Notes: generated by a model from the letters alone, not told the origin. Positions 8,275 through 17,980 are shown, counted from the stretch's first letter. The stretch: 64,000 nt of DNA from Hydrogenophilus sp. (GCA_020725265.1 DYFK01000003.1:144208-208207), one strand, 5' to 3'. Translations and numbers: made by a program.

Positions 8275-9006
8275 ATGAAACCGCGCCCGACCACTCTTCT
8301 CATTGCCACCCTCTGTTGCGCAAGCTTGGCCAGCGCCACGCAAGCAGCCGTGATTTTCAGCGATGACTTCAGCGGCGATGACTCGGCTTGGAACGACGAG
8401 CGCGGCGACTGGCGGATCGTCGACGGCAGTTACGACGCCACATACCCGAACAACTCGCCGCCTACGTTCACCACGGCGGCCACCGACGCGCTGACCGACT
8501 TCATCGTCGAGGTCGACGTGCTCGGCGTCAACGATGGCGGCATCTGGTTGCGCGCCGACTACAATGGCGGCGCCGTCAATGGCGTGCTTCTGGTCACCGG
8601 TGGTAACGGTGGCGGCTACGATGGTGTCTACTGGCACATCCTGAACGCTGGCGCCTACAGCGCCGGCCTGAACTGGACGGCGGTGTCCGGCCTGCAATCA
8701 AGCAACGTCCGCGTGCGCGTCGAAGTGCTCGGCAATACCTACAAAGCCTTCATCAACGACACGCTGATCTCCACCCTGATCGACGACAGTTTCAGCGCCG
8801 GCCGGGTCGGGTTGTATGACTTCTCGCCCGTCTATCGCGTCTCCGATCCTCGCGGACAACGCTTCGACAACTTCGTCGTCCGCGCTTTCGACAACGATCC
8901 ACCGGCGATACCCGAGCCAGCCACGCTGGCCCTGCTCGGATGCGGCCTGCTCGGCTTGGCACTGACACGCGGCCGCGGCGTCCGGGAATGGAAGCTTCGT
9001 TCCTGA
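8275..9006 (+). CDS. PEP-CTERM sorting domain protein, LamG/DUF1080-like
   Basis: 243 residues from the ATG at 8275, which has AGGAG upstream (8263-8267). A clear signal peptide (about 1-24, ending SATQAA) precedes a beta-rich domain with tryptophans and paired Asp (FSDDFSGDDSAW). This resembles concanavalin-like laminin-G/DUF1080 folds that bind carbohydrate. The C-terminus has the exosortase signal IPEPATLALLGCGLLGLA followed by Arg-rich TRGRGVR. It is therefore expected to be processed by an exosortase and released or attached at the surface. The 267 bp upstream (8008-8274) hold no recognised gene. Confidence 0.85.
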   Translation: MKPRPTTLLIATLCCASLASATQAAVIFSDDFSGDDSAWNDERGDWRIVDGSYDATYPNNSPPTFTTAATDALTDFIVEVDVLGVNDGGIWLRADYNGGAVNGVLLVTGGNGGGYDGVYWHILNAGAYSAGLNWTAVSGLQSSNVRVRVEVLGNTYKAFINDTLISTLIDDSFSAGRVGLYDFSPVYRVSDPRGQRFDNFVVRAFDNDPPAIPEPATLALLGCGLLGLALTRGRGVREWKLRS

Positions 9007-9017
9007 AGGAAGACATC

Positions 9018-9626
9018 ATGAAAAATGCCCCAGCCCTGATCGCCAGCGCGCTGCTGCTGGCGCTTGCCGCGCCACGCGCCGGCGGCGTGCCGATCAATGT
9101 CGCCCATTTACAAGGCGTGGCCTCGGCGAACAGCCATTATGCCGGCCAGTCCGCCGCCCTGGCCATCGACGACGACGACGCCACTTATTGGGTCGCCCCT
9201 GACCATGGCACGGCGAACGATCCGAACTGGCTGATCATCGATCTAGGTGGCTCCTTCATGGTCGATGCCATCGATCTCGATTGGCAGCGACCAGACGGCA
9301 ATTACGCTGGCTACACCACGGTCTACAGCCTGTTTCACGGATCCAGCGGCTCGGACTGGCAGCTGATCGGCGACGGCACGTTTATCGATGAGGATCCGGC
9401 CCGCATCAGCGCGCACTACGCCTTCGATACCGGTCAGAGCATGCGCTACGTCAAGTACGAGGTGAACGGTGGCTCGCACTGGTCGGGCATCGCCGAAATC
9501 CGCGTCTGGGCCGACGACGACAGTCCGCCGGGGCCGTTGCCGGAACCCTCGACTCTGGCGCTCCTGGCCACCGGCTTGCTCGGCCTAAGCGTCCTCGTCC
9601 ACCGACGCGGTCGCGCGCGACGCTAA
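9018..9626 (+). CDS. PEP-CTERM sorting domain protein with F5/8 type C (discoidin-like) domain
   Basis: 202 residues from the ATG at 9018, preceded by AAGGAAG; it begins 11 nt after the first PEP-CTERM gene, so the two are co-transcribed. The signal peptide is about 1-22. The body has discoidin features (AIDDDDATYWVAPDHG, WLIIDLGGSFMVDAIDLDW, MRYVKYEV), suggesting a carbohydrate-binding jelly roll. The C-terminus is LPEPSTLALLATGLLGLSVL followed by HRRGRARR, a textbook PEP-CTERM tail. Probably a surface or matrix protein working with the polysaccharide system at 12-21 kb. Confidence 0.87.
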   Translation: MKNAPALIASALLLALAAPRAGGVPINVAHLQGVASANSHYAGQSAALAIDDDDATYWVAPDHGTANDPNWLIIDLGGSFMVDAIDLDWQRPDGNYAGYTTVYSLFHGSSGSDWQLIGDGTFIDEDPARISAHYAFDTGQSMRYVKYEVNGGSHWSGIAEIRVWADDDSPPGPLPEPSTLALLATGLLGLSVLVHRRGRARR

Positions 9627-9694
9627 GCGAACCGCAACCGACAATTTTTCGCATGTCGGACAGACATGGCCGACACTGGGCGCGGCGACACGGG

Positions 9695-9722
9695 TTGAAA
9701 TTCACCGGTTCGGGCCGATACT
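9695..9722 (+). promoter_or_regulatory. Candidate sigma-70 promoter for prlC
   Basis: TTGAAA (9695-9700), 16-nt spacer, GATACT (9717-9722). The predicted start is about 25 nt before the prlC ATG. Confidence 0.4.
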
Positions 9723-9752
9723 CCGCATTTGTCCCCTCAACCCGGAACCGCC

Positions 9753-11789
9753 ATGAACCCCCTGCTCGATTTCTCCGGTCTGCCCCGCTACAACGAAGTC
9801 CGTCCCGAACACGTCACCCCGGCCGTGGACCAGCTCCTGGCGGACAACCGCGCCCTGGTCGCGCGTCTGGTGGACAACGCGACGCCGGCGACCTGGAAGG
9901 ATTTCATCGCGCCGCTGGAAGACGCCAACGAGCGCCTGTCACGCGCCTGGGGGCAGGTCTCGCACCTGCATTCGGTGCTGGACGGCCCGGAGCTACGCGA
10001 GGCCTACAACGCCAACCTGCCCAGGATCACCCAGTACTACGCCGAACTGGGCCAGCACGAGGGGCTGTTCCGCAAATACAAGACGCTCGCCGCCGCTCCG
10101 GAATTCACCACCATGGCGCCAGCGCGCCGCAAGGTGATCGACAACGAGCTGCGCGATTTCAAGCTGGGCGGCGCCGACCTTCCGGCCGACCAGAAACCAC
10201 GCTTCATGGAGATCCAGGAGGAACTGTCCAAGTTGTCGGCCAAGTTCGAGGAAAACCTGCTCGACGCCACCAACGCCTGGAGCAAGCTGATCGACGACGA
10301 AACCGAACTCGCCGGCCTGCCGGACGACGCCAAGGCGATGTTCCGCGAAATGGCCGAGGCCGACGGCAAGCCGGGCTGGAAGCTGAACCTGCAAGCACCT
10401 TCCTTCCTGCCGGTGATGCAGTACTGCGCCAACCGCGCCCTGCGCGAGGAGCTGTACCGCGCCTACACCACGCGCGCGTCGGAGTTTGGCAAGCCGGAGT
10501 GGGACAACACCAGCCTCATCGCCGACATCCTGAAGTTGCGCGCGGAAGCCGCGCGCATGCTCGGTTTCACCTCCTACGCGGAAGTCTCGCTGGAACCGAA
10601 GATGGCGCGCGCGCCGGCGGAAGTTCTGGATTTCCTGGACACCCTGGCGCGTCGCGCCAAACCCTACGCCGAGCGCGACATGGCCGAACTGCGCGATTTC
10701 GCCGCGCGCGAGCTGGGTCTGCCGGATTTGCAAGCCTGGGACATCGCCTGGGCGAGCGAGAAGCTGCGCGAGTCGCGCTACGCCTATTCGGAAACGGAGG
10801 TAAAGCAGTATCTGCCGGAACCGACGGTACTGGCCGGTCTGTTCCGCGTCATCGAGACGTTGTACGGGCTGGAAATCCGCCCGGACGAGGCACCAGTCTG
10901 GCACGACGACGTCCAGTTCTACGCTCTGCGCGACAAGCAGGGCCAGTTGGTCGGCCAGTTCTACCTCGACCTGCACGCGCGCGATACCAAGCGCGGCGGC
11001 GCCTGGATGGACGATGCCATCACCCGGCGGCGCAAGGAGCAGGGCATCCAGACACCGGTCGCCTACCTGAACTGCAACTTCACGCGCCCGGTCGGCGGCA
11101 AGCCGGCGCTGTTGACCCACGACGACGTCATCACCCTGTTCCACGAATTCGGCCACGGCCTGCACCACCTGCTCACCCGCGTGGAGGAGCTCGGCGTATC
11201 CGGCATCAACGGCGTGGAATGGGACGCGGTTGAACTGCCCAGTCAGTTCATGGAGAACTTCTGCTGGGAATGGGACGTGCTCAAGCACATGACCGCGCAC
11301 GTCGACACCGGCGAACCGCTACCGCGCGAGCTGTTCGACAAGATGCTGGCGGCGAAGAACTTCCAGGCCGGCATGCAGACCGTGCGCCAGATCGAGTTCG
11401 CGCTGTTCGACATGCATTTGCACCACGACCTGGCGCCGGGACAAACCGCGCTGCAACTGCTGGCGGACATCCGCCGGCGCGTGGCGGTGGTGGTGCCGCC
11501 TGACTACAACCGCTTCCCCAACAACTTCTCGCACATCTTCGCCGGCGGTTACGCGGCCGGTTATTACAGCTACAAATGGGCGGAAGTGCTGTCGGCGGAT
11601 GCCTACAGCCTGTTCGAGGAAGAGGCCGCCGCGCATGTCGGCGGCGTGCTCAACCCCGAAGTCGGGCAACGTTTCTGGAGCGAGATCCTGGCCCAGGGTG
11701 GCAGCCGGCCGGCGCTGGAATCATTCAGGGCATTCCGCGGCCGCGAACCGACCATCGACGCGCTGCTACGGCATAACGGCATGGCCTGA
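9753..11789 (+). CDS. prlC: Oligopeptidase A (M3 metallopeptidase)
   Basis: 678 residues, the usual length. Cytoplasmic zinc peptidase that degrades short peptides and cleaved signal peptides. The thermolysin-like zinc motif is H464-EFGH-468 (TLFHEFGHGLHHLL), with the downstream ligand in the conserved stretch LPSQFMENFCWEW. The start at 9753 (MNPLLDFSGLPRYNEVRPEH) matches the family N-terminus; an in-frame ATG 24 nt upstream is less likely. Single-gene unit. Confidence 0.95.
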   Translation: MNPLLDFSGLPRYNEVRPEHVTPAVDQLLADNRALVARLVDNATPATWKDFIAPLEDANERLSRAWGQVSHLHSVLDGPELREAYNANLPRITQYYAELGQHEGLFRKYKTLAAAPEFTTMAPARRKVIDNELRDFKLGGADLPADQKPRFMEIQEELSKLSAKFEENLLDATNAWSKLIDDETELAGLPDDAKAMFREMAEADGKPGWKLNLQAPSFLPVMQYCANRALREELYRAYTTRASEFGKPEWDNTSLIADILKLRAEAARMLGFTSYAEVSLEPKMARAPAEVLDFLDTLARRAKPYAERDMAELRDFAARELGLPDLQAWDIAWASEKLRESRYAYSETEVKQYLPEPTVLAGLFRVIETLYGLEIRPDEAPVWHDDVQFYALRDKQGQLVGQFYLDLHARDTKRGGAWMDDAITRRRKEQGIQTPVAYLNCNFTRPVGGKPALLTHDDVITLFHEFGHGLHHLLTRVEELGVSGINGVEWDAVELPSQFMENFCWEWDVLKHMTAHVDTGEPLPRELFDKMLAAKNFQAGMQTVRQIEFALFDMHLHHDLAPGQTALQLLADIRRRVAVVVPPDYNRFPNNFSHIFAGGYAAGYYSYKWAEVLSADAYSLFEEEAAAHVGGVLNPEVGQRFWSEILAQGGSRPALESFRAFRGREPTIDALLRHNGMA

Positions 11790-11864
11790 ATCGGGCGTGT
11801 CGCCTTGCCCTGTCCACCGCCGAATGGTTCTAAAATGGCCGCTCGCCCAACCTCGGGAGACATC

Positions 11865-12329
11865 ATGAACAAGGGCATTTCCCTATTGCTGCTGGCGCTG
11901 GTGACGACCCCATCCCTGGCGGGGGAGGTGTATCGCTGGGTCGACCCCCAGGGACGCGTCCATTACTCCGACCAACCGCCGCCGCCCACGGCCAAGGACA
12001 GCCGGCAGCTCAGCGGCAAGGGCAACGTGGTCGAGGTCGACAAACAATCGTACGACAGTCGCCAGGCGCACGCCCGCAGTCCGGTCGTGCTTTATGCCAC
12101 CGGCTCGTGCGGCGTCGTCTGCGACGATGCCAAGGCCCATCTGAGCAAACGAGGCGTCCAGTTCACGGTCAAGGATCCGGCCAAGGATCCGGAAATCGCG
12201 GTGGAATTGAAAAAGCTGGTCGGTGCCGTCGAGGTGCCGGTAGTGGTGGTCGGCAAATCGCACCAGAAGGGGTTTTCCGCCGCGAGTTGGGACGGTCTAC
12301 TCGATAGCGCGGGCTATCCCAAACCCTGA
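11865..12329 (+). CDS. DUF4124 and glutaredoxin-like periplasmic protein
   Basis: 154 residues from the ATG at 11865 (GGGAG upstream). A signal peptide (about 1-19, ending SLAG) is followed by a DUF4124 motif (EVYRWVDPQGRVHYSDQPP) and a thioredoxin-fold C-terminal half. The usual glutaredoxin CxxC is replaced by C-GVV-C (CxxxC), followed by AKAHLSKRGVQFTVKD and a cis-Pro loop (VEVPVVVV). Thiol redox function in the periplasm is plausible; the wider Cys spacing makes activity uncertain. Convergent with the glycosyltransferase at 12353. Confidence 0.8.
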   Translation: MNKGISLLLLALVTTPSLAGEVYRWVDPQGRVHYSDQPPPPTAKDSRQLSGKGNVVEVDKQSYDSRQAHARSPVVLYATGSCGVVCDDAKAHLSKRGVQFTVKDPAKDPEIAVELKKLVGAVEVPVVVVGKSHQKGFSAASWDGLLDSAGYPKP

Positions 12330-12352
12330 ACCCGGCATAGTCCGAATCGGTT

Positions 12353-13558
12353 TTACGCCGGCAGCGCGGTCAACCCGAGCAACGCGTCGACCCGGCCCAG
12401 GTTGCGGGTCCAGTCAAAATCGGTGAGTACCCGGGCACGCGCGGCCGGACCCAGGTCGGCGCGACCAGCGGCTGTTTCGATAGCCTGACGCATCGTCCCG
12501 GCATCGTCGGCGACCAACACTTCCCGACCAGGCAAGGCACGGATGCCTTCCAGCGCCTGCGGAGTCGTCACCACCGGTCGCGCCATGGCCATGCCTTCCA
12601 GCACCTTGTTCTGGATGCCGCGTGCGATACGCAGCGGCGCCACCACCACGGCGGCATGGGCAAGATAAGGACGGACATCGTCGACCCGGCCGGTGACCAG
12701 GATATCCGCCGCCGCCAGCGCCTGGACTTCCGGTGTCGGCTTGCCACCGACGATGGCGAACAACCAGTCCGGCGCGCCTGCCATTCGCATCGCGCGCAAT
12801 TCCGGCATGACTTCGCGCGCGAACCAGGTGACCGCGTCGACGTTCGGCCAGTAATCCATGGCGCCGGTGAAGACGATGGCGCGCTTGCCCGGCGCGAAAG
12901 GATTGGCGAAATCATGATCCGGGGAAAAGAACCCGGCATCCACGCCATTGTGGAAATAATCGATCTTTCCGGCGGATTCCGGCGCCAGCACGCGGAAATC
13001 GGCGGCCTCCGCGGCGGAAACGAACAGGCCGGCATCGAACTCCGCCGCTACCCGCCGTTCCCAGGCCAGCAGTTCACGCGCCTCGCGCCGGTACAGCCAG
13101 GACAGCGGCCACGATTTGGTCGGCGCGTACTGGCGCCATTTGTCCGAGTCGATGTCGACGAAATCCATGATCCGGCGCGTCCCCCGGTGCTCCATCACGA
13201 AGCGGGCCATGGCCGAGGAATACACCAGCACACCGTCGAGGCCGTCCGCGTAGCGCGCGTCGACCCAGCGGCGCATGCCGGCATCGCGATAGAACGGCAG
13301 GGTCAGCGGCTCGCCGGTGAGCAGACCAGTCAGCGCGCGCAACTTGCCCAGACGTGGATCGATGCCGGCCAGATGCACGCTGGCGCAGAGCTCGCGCAGC
13401 GTGTCGGCATGACGCCAGTCATCGGCGTCGTCGACGAAAGCACCGAGGTGGACGCGATGATCGCGCGCCAGATGGGCGAGCAGGTGCCAGGCGCGGATCT
13501 TGTCGCCCTTGTTCGGCGGGTAAGGAATGCGATGTACCAGGAATAGCAGATCGGCCAT
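12353..13558 (-). CDS. XrtA/PEP-CTERM-associated glycosyltransferase (TIGR03087-like)
   Basis: 401 residues, GT4-like fold. The N-terminus LFLVHRIPYPPNKGDKIRAW is characteristic of the sugar transferases found with EpsH/XrtA clusters. The C-terminal nucleotide-sugar site includes IQNKVLEGMAMARPVVTT. It probably adds a sugar to the exopolysaccharide repeat unit at the inner membrane. Last gene of the eight-gene minus-strand cluster, 16 bp downstream of the FemAB gene. The cluster stops here against a convergent gene. Confidence 0.9.
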   Translation of the reverse strand: MADLLFLVHRIPYPPNKGDKIRAWHLLAHLARDHRVHLGAFVDDADDWRHADTLRELCASVHLAGIDPRLGKLRALTGLLTGEPLTLPFYRDAGMRRWVDARYADGLDGVLVYSSAMARFVMEHRGTRRIMDFVDIDSDKWRQYAPTKSWPLSWLYRREARELLAWERRVAAEFDAGLFVSAAEAADFRVLAPESAGKIDYFHNGVDAGFFSPDHDFANPFAPGKRAIVFTGAMDYWPNVDAVTWFAREVMPELRAMRMAGAPDWLFAIVGGKPTPEVQALAAADILVTGRVDDVRPYLAHAAVVVAPLRIARGIQNKVLEGMAMARPVVTTPQALEGIRALPGREVLVADDAGTMRQAIETAAGRADLGPAARARVLTDFDWTRNLGRVDALLGLTALPA

Positions 13559-13574
13559 GACGAATCCGGCCCGA

Positions 13575-14612
13575 TCAGCCGAGGTTCCTGACGATGTACG
13601 GCCCCAGGAAATTGGTCAGGGCCAGCGGCAGCCGTTGCCAGGTCTTGATGAACAACCGGTATTTGGGATTGTTGGGATTGTTTTCCGGCACCGCGTCGGC
13701 GCGGATCAGCTTGTAGCGATATTGTAGTGGGATCGGCTCGAAGCCCCAGTTGCGCTTGAAGTCGTAAGGACCGGTGCCGACCTTGCTGCGACCGTAATCG
13801 AACACCCGGATGCCGCGTTCACAAGCCCTGCGCATCAACTCCCAATATTTGAAATCGTTGGCCGCGAGCGCGCGTGCTTCAAGCGCGTCTCCGGCGTAGT
13901 AGGGCAGGATCTCGTCACGAAAATAGAAACTGAGCACGCCGCTGACGACCTTGCCGTCCGGCGAGCGCACCAGCAATACGTCGCAGTCGTCGCCGAACTC
14001 CTCGCGCAGCAACGCGAAATAACGTTTCGACATGGCCGGGGTTCCATGCCGGCGGACGTTGTCGGCATAGACCGAGAAAAATCCATCGACGCCGCTTTCC
14101 AGTTCGACGCCCAATCCGTTCTTGATGCCCTTGCGCACCATCGCGCGCTGCTTGCGTGGAATGGCGAGCATGTTTTTTTCGACGTCCGGATCCAGTTCCT
14201 TGCGGAAGGTGACGTAGAGGTCGGTGCCCGGCCAGTCGGTCCGCGCGGGCGCGTCGCGATCGCGATATTCGAGATGGCCGACGCCCAGGCTTTCCGCCAG
14301 TTCGACCGCGGCCCGATCAAGCGCCGCCCGCGCCGGTTCGTTGCCGGCGACGATGCCACCATAGACACAGAACGGAGTCGAAATCAGCGCGTGGCCAAAC
14401 AGCCGGCTGCGGATTTCGGCGAGCGGCAACACGCCCTCGACCCGGCCATCGCGCTCCGCCAGCAGGAAATGGGTGCGGTGCCCCCAGGCCTGTTCGAGCA
14501 CACGCTTCCAGCCGAAACGATGGAAGAAGGTCGCGCCCGGCTCGGCGAACACGAAGGCATCCCAGGCACCGGCGTCCTCCGACCGGGCGGCGCGCACGAC
14601 AGGCGGATTCAT
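13575..14612 (-). CDS. XrtA-associated FemAB-like GNAT acyltransferase (TIGR03019-like)
   Basis: 345 residues from the ATG at 14612, which overlaps the stop of the deacetylase gene in an ATGA. That coupling decides the start over an upstream in-frame ATG at 14669. The FemAB/GNAT signature includes WKRVLEQAWGHRTHFLLAE, IPRKQRAMVRKGIKNGL and FDYGRSKVGTGPYDFKRNWG. Homologues in PEP-CTERM clusters are thought to modify the polysaccharide or a lipid-linked precursor with an amino-acyl group. The exact reaction is not established. Confidence 0.88.
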   Translation of the reverse strand: MNPPVVRAARSEDAGAWDAFVFAEPGATFFHRFGWKRVLEQAWGHRTHFLLAERDGRVEGVLPLAEIRSRLFGHALISTPFCVYGGIVAGNEPARAALDRAAVELAESLGVGHLEYRDRDAPARTDWPGTDLYVTFRKELDPDVEKNMLAIPRKQRAMVRKGIKNGLGVELESGVDGFFSVYADNVRRHGTPAMSKRYFALLREEFGDDCDVLLVRSPDGKVVSGVLSFYFRDEILPYYAGDALEARALAANDFKYWELMRRACERGIRVFDYGRSKVGTGPYDFKRNWGFEPIPLQYRYKLIRADAVPENNPNNPKYRLFIKTWQRLPLALTNFLGPYIVRNLG

Positions 14613-15463
14613 GTGGCCAGGTCGGCGGCGTGGACCCGGTCGGCGCGCCCCCAGCGGAAATCCCGGCAAAGCCGGTCAAGCTTGTCTTCCATTCGATCGA
14701 GGTTGACGTAATGGCGCAGCCTGCTCTTCAGCGGCGCGCCCACGACGCGGGGCTGGCCCGGATCGATCTCCCAGGGATGGAAATAGAACATCACCGACCG
14801 GCGCTCCCGACGGTTGACCCTGCCGATCAGCCAGCGCGAGGCGGCATAGGGCAACAGCCGGAAATAGCCGCCACCGGCGGCCGGCAGATTGCGACCACGC
14901 AGCGACACCGTCGTCGGAGGCATTTCCAGCAGGGACGGACAATGCTCCGGCCGGTACGGGAAACGCGGCGCCTCCGGCATGCCGTAATGGTCATGCGCGA
15001 TCGGGTAGATGCTCGAACTGTAGCGATGGCCGGTTTCGGCGAGGATGTCCAGCGCCCACAGATTGTCGCGGCCGATCGAGAAACTGGGCGCGCGATAGCC
15101 AGCCACCGACACGCCACCAAGGTCTTCCAGCAGACCCTTGGCCCGGCTGACATCCTGGCGGAACTGCTCGCGGTCGAGCGCGCTGGCGCGCTGGTGGCCG
15201 TAACCGTGGCTGGCCAGTTCATGACCGCCGGCGACGATGGCGCGCACCACACCGGGATGGCGCTCGGCGATCCAGCCGAGCGTGAAGAACGTGGCCTGGA
15301 TGCCATGGCGCGCGAACATCGCCAGGATGCGCTCGACATTGGCCTCGACCCGACACGGCCAACCGCTCCAGTCCTCGCGCCGGATGGTGTGTTCGAAGGC
15401 GCCGACCTGGAAGTAATCCTCCACGTCGACGCTCATCACGTTGATCAACGGCTCGGCATGCAT
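14609..15463 (-). CDS. XrtA-associated polysaccharide deacetylase (TIGR03006-like)
   Basis: 284 residues, NodB/CE4 fold. Metal and catalytic motifs are visible: SVDVEDYF (catalytic Asp-Asp region), GGHELASHGYGHQR (the H-x3-5-H metal site) and the RAPSFSI stretch. It should remove acetyl groups from the exopolysaccharide. A second in-frame Met sits at residue 10 (MSVDVEDYF) and could be the true start. The 3' end overlaps the FemAB gene by 4 bp. Confidence 0.9.
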   Translation of the reverse strand: MHAEPLINVMSVDVEDYFQVGAFEHTIRREDWSGWPCRVEANVERILAMFARHGIQATFFTLGWIAERHPGVVRAIVAGGHELASHGYGHQRASALDREQFRQDVSRAKGLLEDLGGVSVAGYRAPSFSIGRDNLWALDILAETGHRYSSSIYPIAHDHYGMPEAPRFPYRPEHCPSLLEMPPTTVSLRGRNLPAAGGGYFRLLPYAASRWLIGRVNRRERRSVMFYFHPWEIDPGQPRVVGAPLKSRLRHYVNLDRMEDKLDRLCRDFRWGRADRVHAADLAT

Positions 15464-15485
15464 CGCGTGGAGCGCCGCCGGCGCC

Positions 15486-16487
15486 TCATTCGCTTTCCCG
15501 GCCCGAGGTCACGGTATAGAGCACCTTGCGTACCAGCGGGATCAGGCGGTTGAGAGAGCGCTCCATCGCGGTCAGGCGCGCGTCCAGATCTTCCGGCAGG
15601 GCGACGCCGGCCGGCGTGCCCGTACCCATGGCCACCGTCGCCCCCACGCTTGCATGGGGGCGCGGCGCCTGATGATGCACCTCCTGGCGCAGATCGCCGA
15701 TCACTTCCTGGACCGCCGCGCCATCGAGTTGGGTACGCTCCTCCAGATATCCGAACAGCAGGAGCCGGTCGCAGAGGGTGTTGATGCGGCGCGGCACGCC
15801 GCCCGAGAAGGCATGGATCTCGTCGAAGGCATCCTCGCTGAAAGCGGGATTGCCCTGCCAGCCGACCGTGTTCAGGCGATGGACGATGTACTGGATGGTT
15901 TCGTTGCGATCCAGCGGTCCGAGGTGATAAGAGGCGATGACCCGCTGCCGCAGTTGCAGCATTTCCGGACTCTGGATGGTGTCGCGGAATTCCGGCTGGC
16001 CGAGCAGGAAGCTTTGCAGCAACGGTTTGTCGTTCTCGTGGAAATTGGACAGCATGCGCAGTTCCTCGACCGCGCGTGGATTCAGGTTCTGCGCCTCGTC
16101 GACGATCAGCAGCGGCCGCCGGTTCTGACGCACGGCCAGACGCAGGTAATCCTCCAGGCTCTTGAGCAGGGCCGATTTGGTCAGGCCCTCGGCCTGCAAA
16201 CCGAACGAAGCGGCGACGCTGCGCAGGGTGTCGTCGGCGTCGAGCTGGGTGCTGACCAGCTGGCCGATCAGATAACTGCCGTTCTCCAGTTTTTTCAACA
16301 GGCTCTTGACCAGCAGCGTCTTGCCGGCGCCGACGTCGCCGGTGATGACGATGAAGCCCTCGCCCAGCGACAGGCCATACTCAAGGTAGGCGAAGGCGCG
16401 CTTGTGGCCCCGGCTGGCGAAGAAGAAACGTGGATCGGGGTTGAGCTGGAAAGGTTTGTCGCGCAGCCGGTAATAGCTTTCGTACAT
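15486..16487 (-). CDS. XrtA-associated ATPase (ExeA/TIGR03015-like)
   Basis: 333 residues from the ATG at 16487 (MYESYYRLRDKPFQLNPDPRFFFASRGH, shown here as its family hallmark N-terminus in part). Walker A is GDVGAGKTLLVK, Walker B LLIVDEAQNL, and sensor-like GGVPRRINTLCDR follows: the AAA ATPase arrangement of general-secretion ATPase ExeA relatives. It likely powers or gates polysaccharide assembly. The frame stays open far upstream but that extension is non-coding antisense to the outer-membrane gene. It follows that gene by 2 bp. Confidence 0.9.
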   Translation of the reverse strand: MYESYYRLRDKPFQLNPDPRFFFASRGHKRAFAYLEYGLSLGEGFIVITGDVGAGKTLLVKSLLKKLENGSYLIGQLVSTQLDADDTLRSVAASFGLQAEGLTKSALLKSLEDYLRLAVRQNRRPLLIVDEAQNLNPRAVEELRMLSNFHENDKPLLQSFLLGQPEFRDTIQSPEMLQLRQRVIASYHLGPLDRNETIQYIVHRLNTVGWQGNPAFSEDAFDEIHAFSGGVPRRINTLCDRLLLFGYLEERTQLDGAAVQEVIGDLRQEVHHQAPRPHASVGATVAMGTGTPAGVALPEDLDARLTAMERSLNRLIPLVRKVLYTVTSGRESE

Positions 16488-16489
16488 GG

Positions 16490-17980
16490 TCAGAAGCTCA
16501 TGTTCACGCGCGCCGAGACGCTGTTTTCGCTGTAGGGGCCGGTCTCGCCACCGGAGGAACGCTCGATCCTCCGTACCTCGACGACACCGGTCGACGCGCG
16601 GCTGATCTGGCGCGACAGCGCCCAGGCCAGCGACCAGTCCCTGCTGTCCCGGTCGTTGCTCTCGGCGCGGGAGGTGCTCAGGGACAGCGTCGAGGTCACG
16701 CGCGGACTGGCGCGGAAGGACCAGTTTCCGCCCAGCCGCAAGTGATCGTCGGTCTCGCCACTCGACAGGAATTGACGCCGGCTCTTGCCGAGATTGAGGC
16801 TGAACAGGCTCTTGGCGGTCTTGTAACTGGCCGTGCCGTACCAGTTCTGACTGAGGGAGGTATCGCTGACCAGCGACGTGGAAGCATTCGGACCAGCGGG
16901 CAGCACCGGAGTGGCGCCACAGGCGACCGGATCGGGCGGAGGCGACCCCACCGGCGCCGGCACGAGCACGCCGTCGCACAGATAGATATCGAAGGCATCG
17001 GAGCCCGTGATCTGGCTGTACTGGTCGACCAAGGCCTCGACGTAGCGCAGGGTCCAGGCGGTCTTGCGCGTGCGGTGGGAGAAATCGATGCCGTAGGTGT
17101 TGCCACCATAACGGCGACCGGCTTCGAGATTGAGCGTGGTGCGCGTGGTCGGCGACCATTGCGTCCCCAAGGTCCACCAAGTGCCATCCACCCGTCCGCT
17201 GCCGATGTCGTCACCGTTGTTGCGGTCATAGCCGACGGTCAGCTTGTGCCAGACCTTATGGCTTTGCAGGTAACCGACCCGGGCGCTGAGGCTCTCGTTC
17301 TGGAAATACTTTCGCTCGCCGGTATCCGCGTCGACTCGCCCCTTGCCGCTACGGTTCAAGGCATAGCCGATCTGCCATGGAGTTTTTCTGAACCGGGTGC
17401 CGCTGCCGAGCATCAGGTTGACGGCGTGCCCAACCGAAGCCTCCATGTTTTCGCTGTCCGAATCGCTGTAGGTCATCCGCCAGCGCGCTTCCAGCATGGC
17501 GGCATCACCGAATCGGCTTTTCCAGCCAGGCGTGATGCTGGCCGAACGGGTCTCGGCGAGGTTGCCACTGGTGTTGTAGTTGCCGCCACCGACCGCCCCG
17601 AGCAGGCTGCGATTCCGCTGGCCGACGCGAGCGTCGGCGTCCAGGCTCAGGCGCTCGTCCAGCCACCGGGAATTGAGACTGGCGCCGAGCTGGTGGTTGG
17701 TCGTGTTGGCATCACTGTCATGACTGTAAATCAGGCCCTGGAGGCCATAGTCGACGGAAAAACGTCCGCGCGCGCCTTCGCCCGTCCAGCGGAATCCTGG
17801 TCGCACCTCGGTGATGAACGACGATTCGGCTTCACGGCTGGCGGACAGGGCGACGTTGTCGGTGAAACGTTCATCGAGCGACAGGGTGGGCGTGAACTTC
17901 CAGCCCGCCGCGGACGCGGTGATCGGCAGCAGACACGCCAGCAGCAGCGCGTGCCTACTGCTTCTTGGCGTATTCGCCAT
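16490..17980 (-). CDS. XrtA-associated outer-membrane beta-barrel protein (TIGR03016-like)
   Basis: 496 residues. A signal peptide (about 1-24, ending ITASA) is followed by repeated amphipathic beta strands with aromatic girdles. The protein ends in phenylalanine (SARVNMSF), the outer-membrane beta-barrel signature. It probably forms the outer-membrane export pore or an accessory barrel. The start at 17980 overlaps the tyrosine kinase gene by 26 bp; another ATG lies 9 nt upstream. An unusual Pro/Cys loop (about residues 305-345, around YLCDGVLVPAPVGS) interrupts the strand pattern and may be surface exposed. Confidence 0.88.
   Translation of the reverse strand: MANTPRSSRHALLLACLLPITASAAGWKFTPTLSLDERFTDNVALSASREAESSFITEVRPGFRWTGEGARGRFSVDYGLQGLIYSHDSDANTTNHQLGASLNSRWLDERLSLDADARVGQRNRSLLGAVGGGNYNTSGNLAETRSASITPGWKSRFGDAAMLEARWRMTYSDSDSENMEASVGHAVNLMLGSGTRFRKTPWQIGYALNRSGKGRVDADTGERKYFQNESLSARVGYLQSHKVWHKLTVGYDRNNGDDIGSGRVDGTWWTLGTQWSPTTRTTLNLEAGRRYGGNTYGIDFSHRTRKTAWTLRYVEALVDQYSQITGSDAFDIYLCDGVLVPAPVGSPPPDPVACGATPVLPAGPNASTSLVSDTSLSQNWYGTASYKTAKSLFSLNLGKSRRQFLSSGETDDHLRLGGNWSFRASPRVTSTLSLSTSRAESNDRDSRDWSLAWALSRQISRASTGVVEVRRIERSSGGETGPYSENSVSARVNMSF

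Noticed and set aside
5484..8339. Very long minus-strand open frame (951 codons) across the GGDEF and gluQ genes
   Set aside because: High-GC antisense artefact; composition is repetitive and both real genes occupy other frames with full motifs.
16488..17180. N-terminal extension of the XrtA-associated ATPase
   Set aside because: The extra codons are read through the outer-membrane protein gene in another frame; the family N-terminus begins at 16487.
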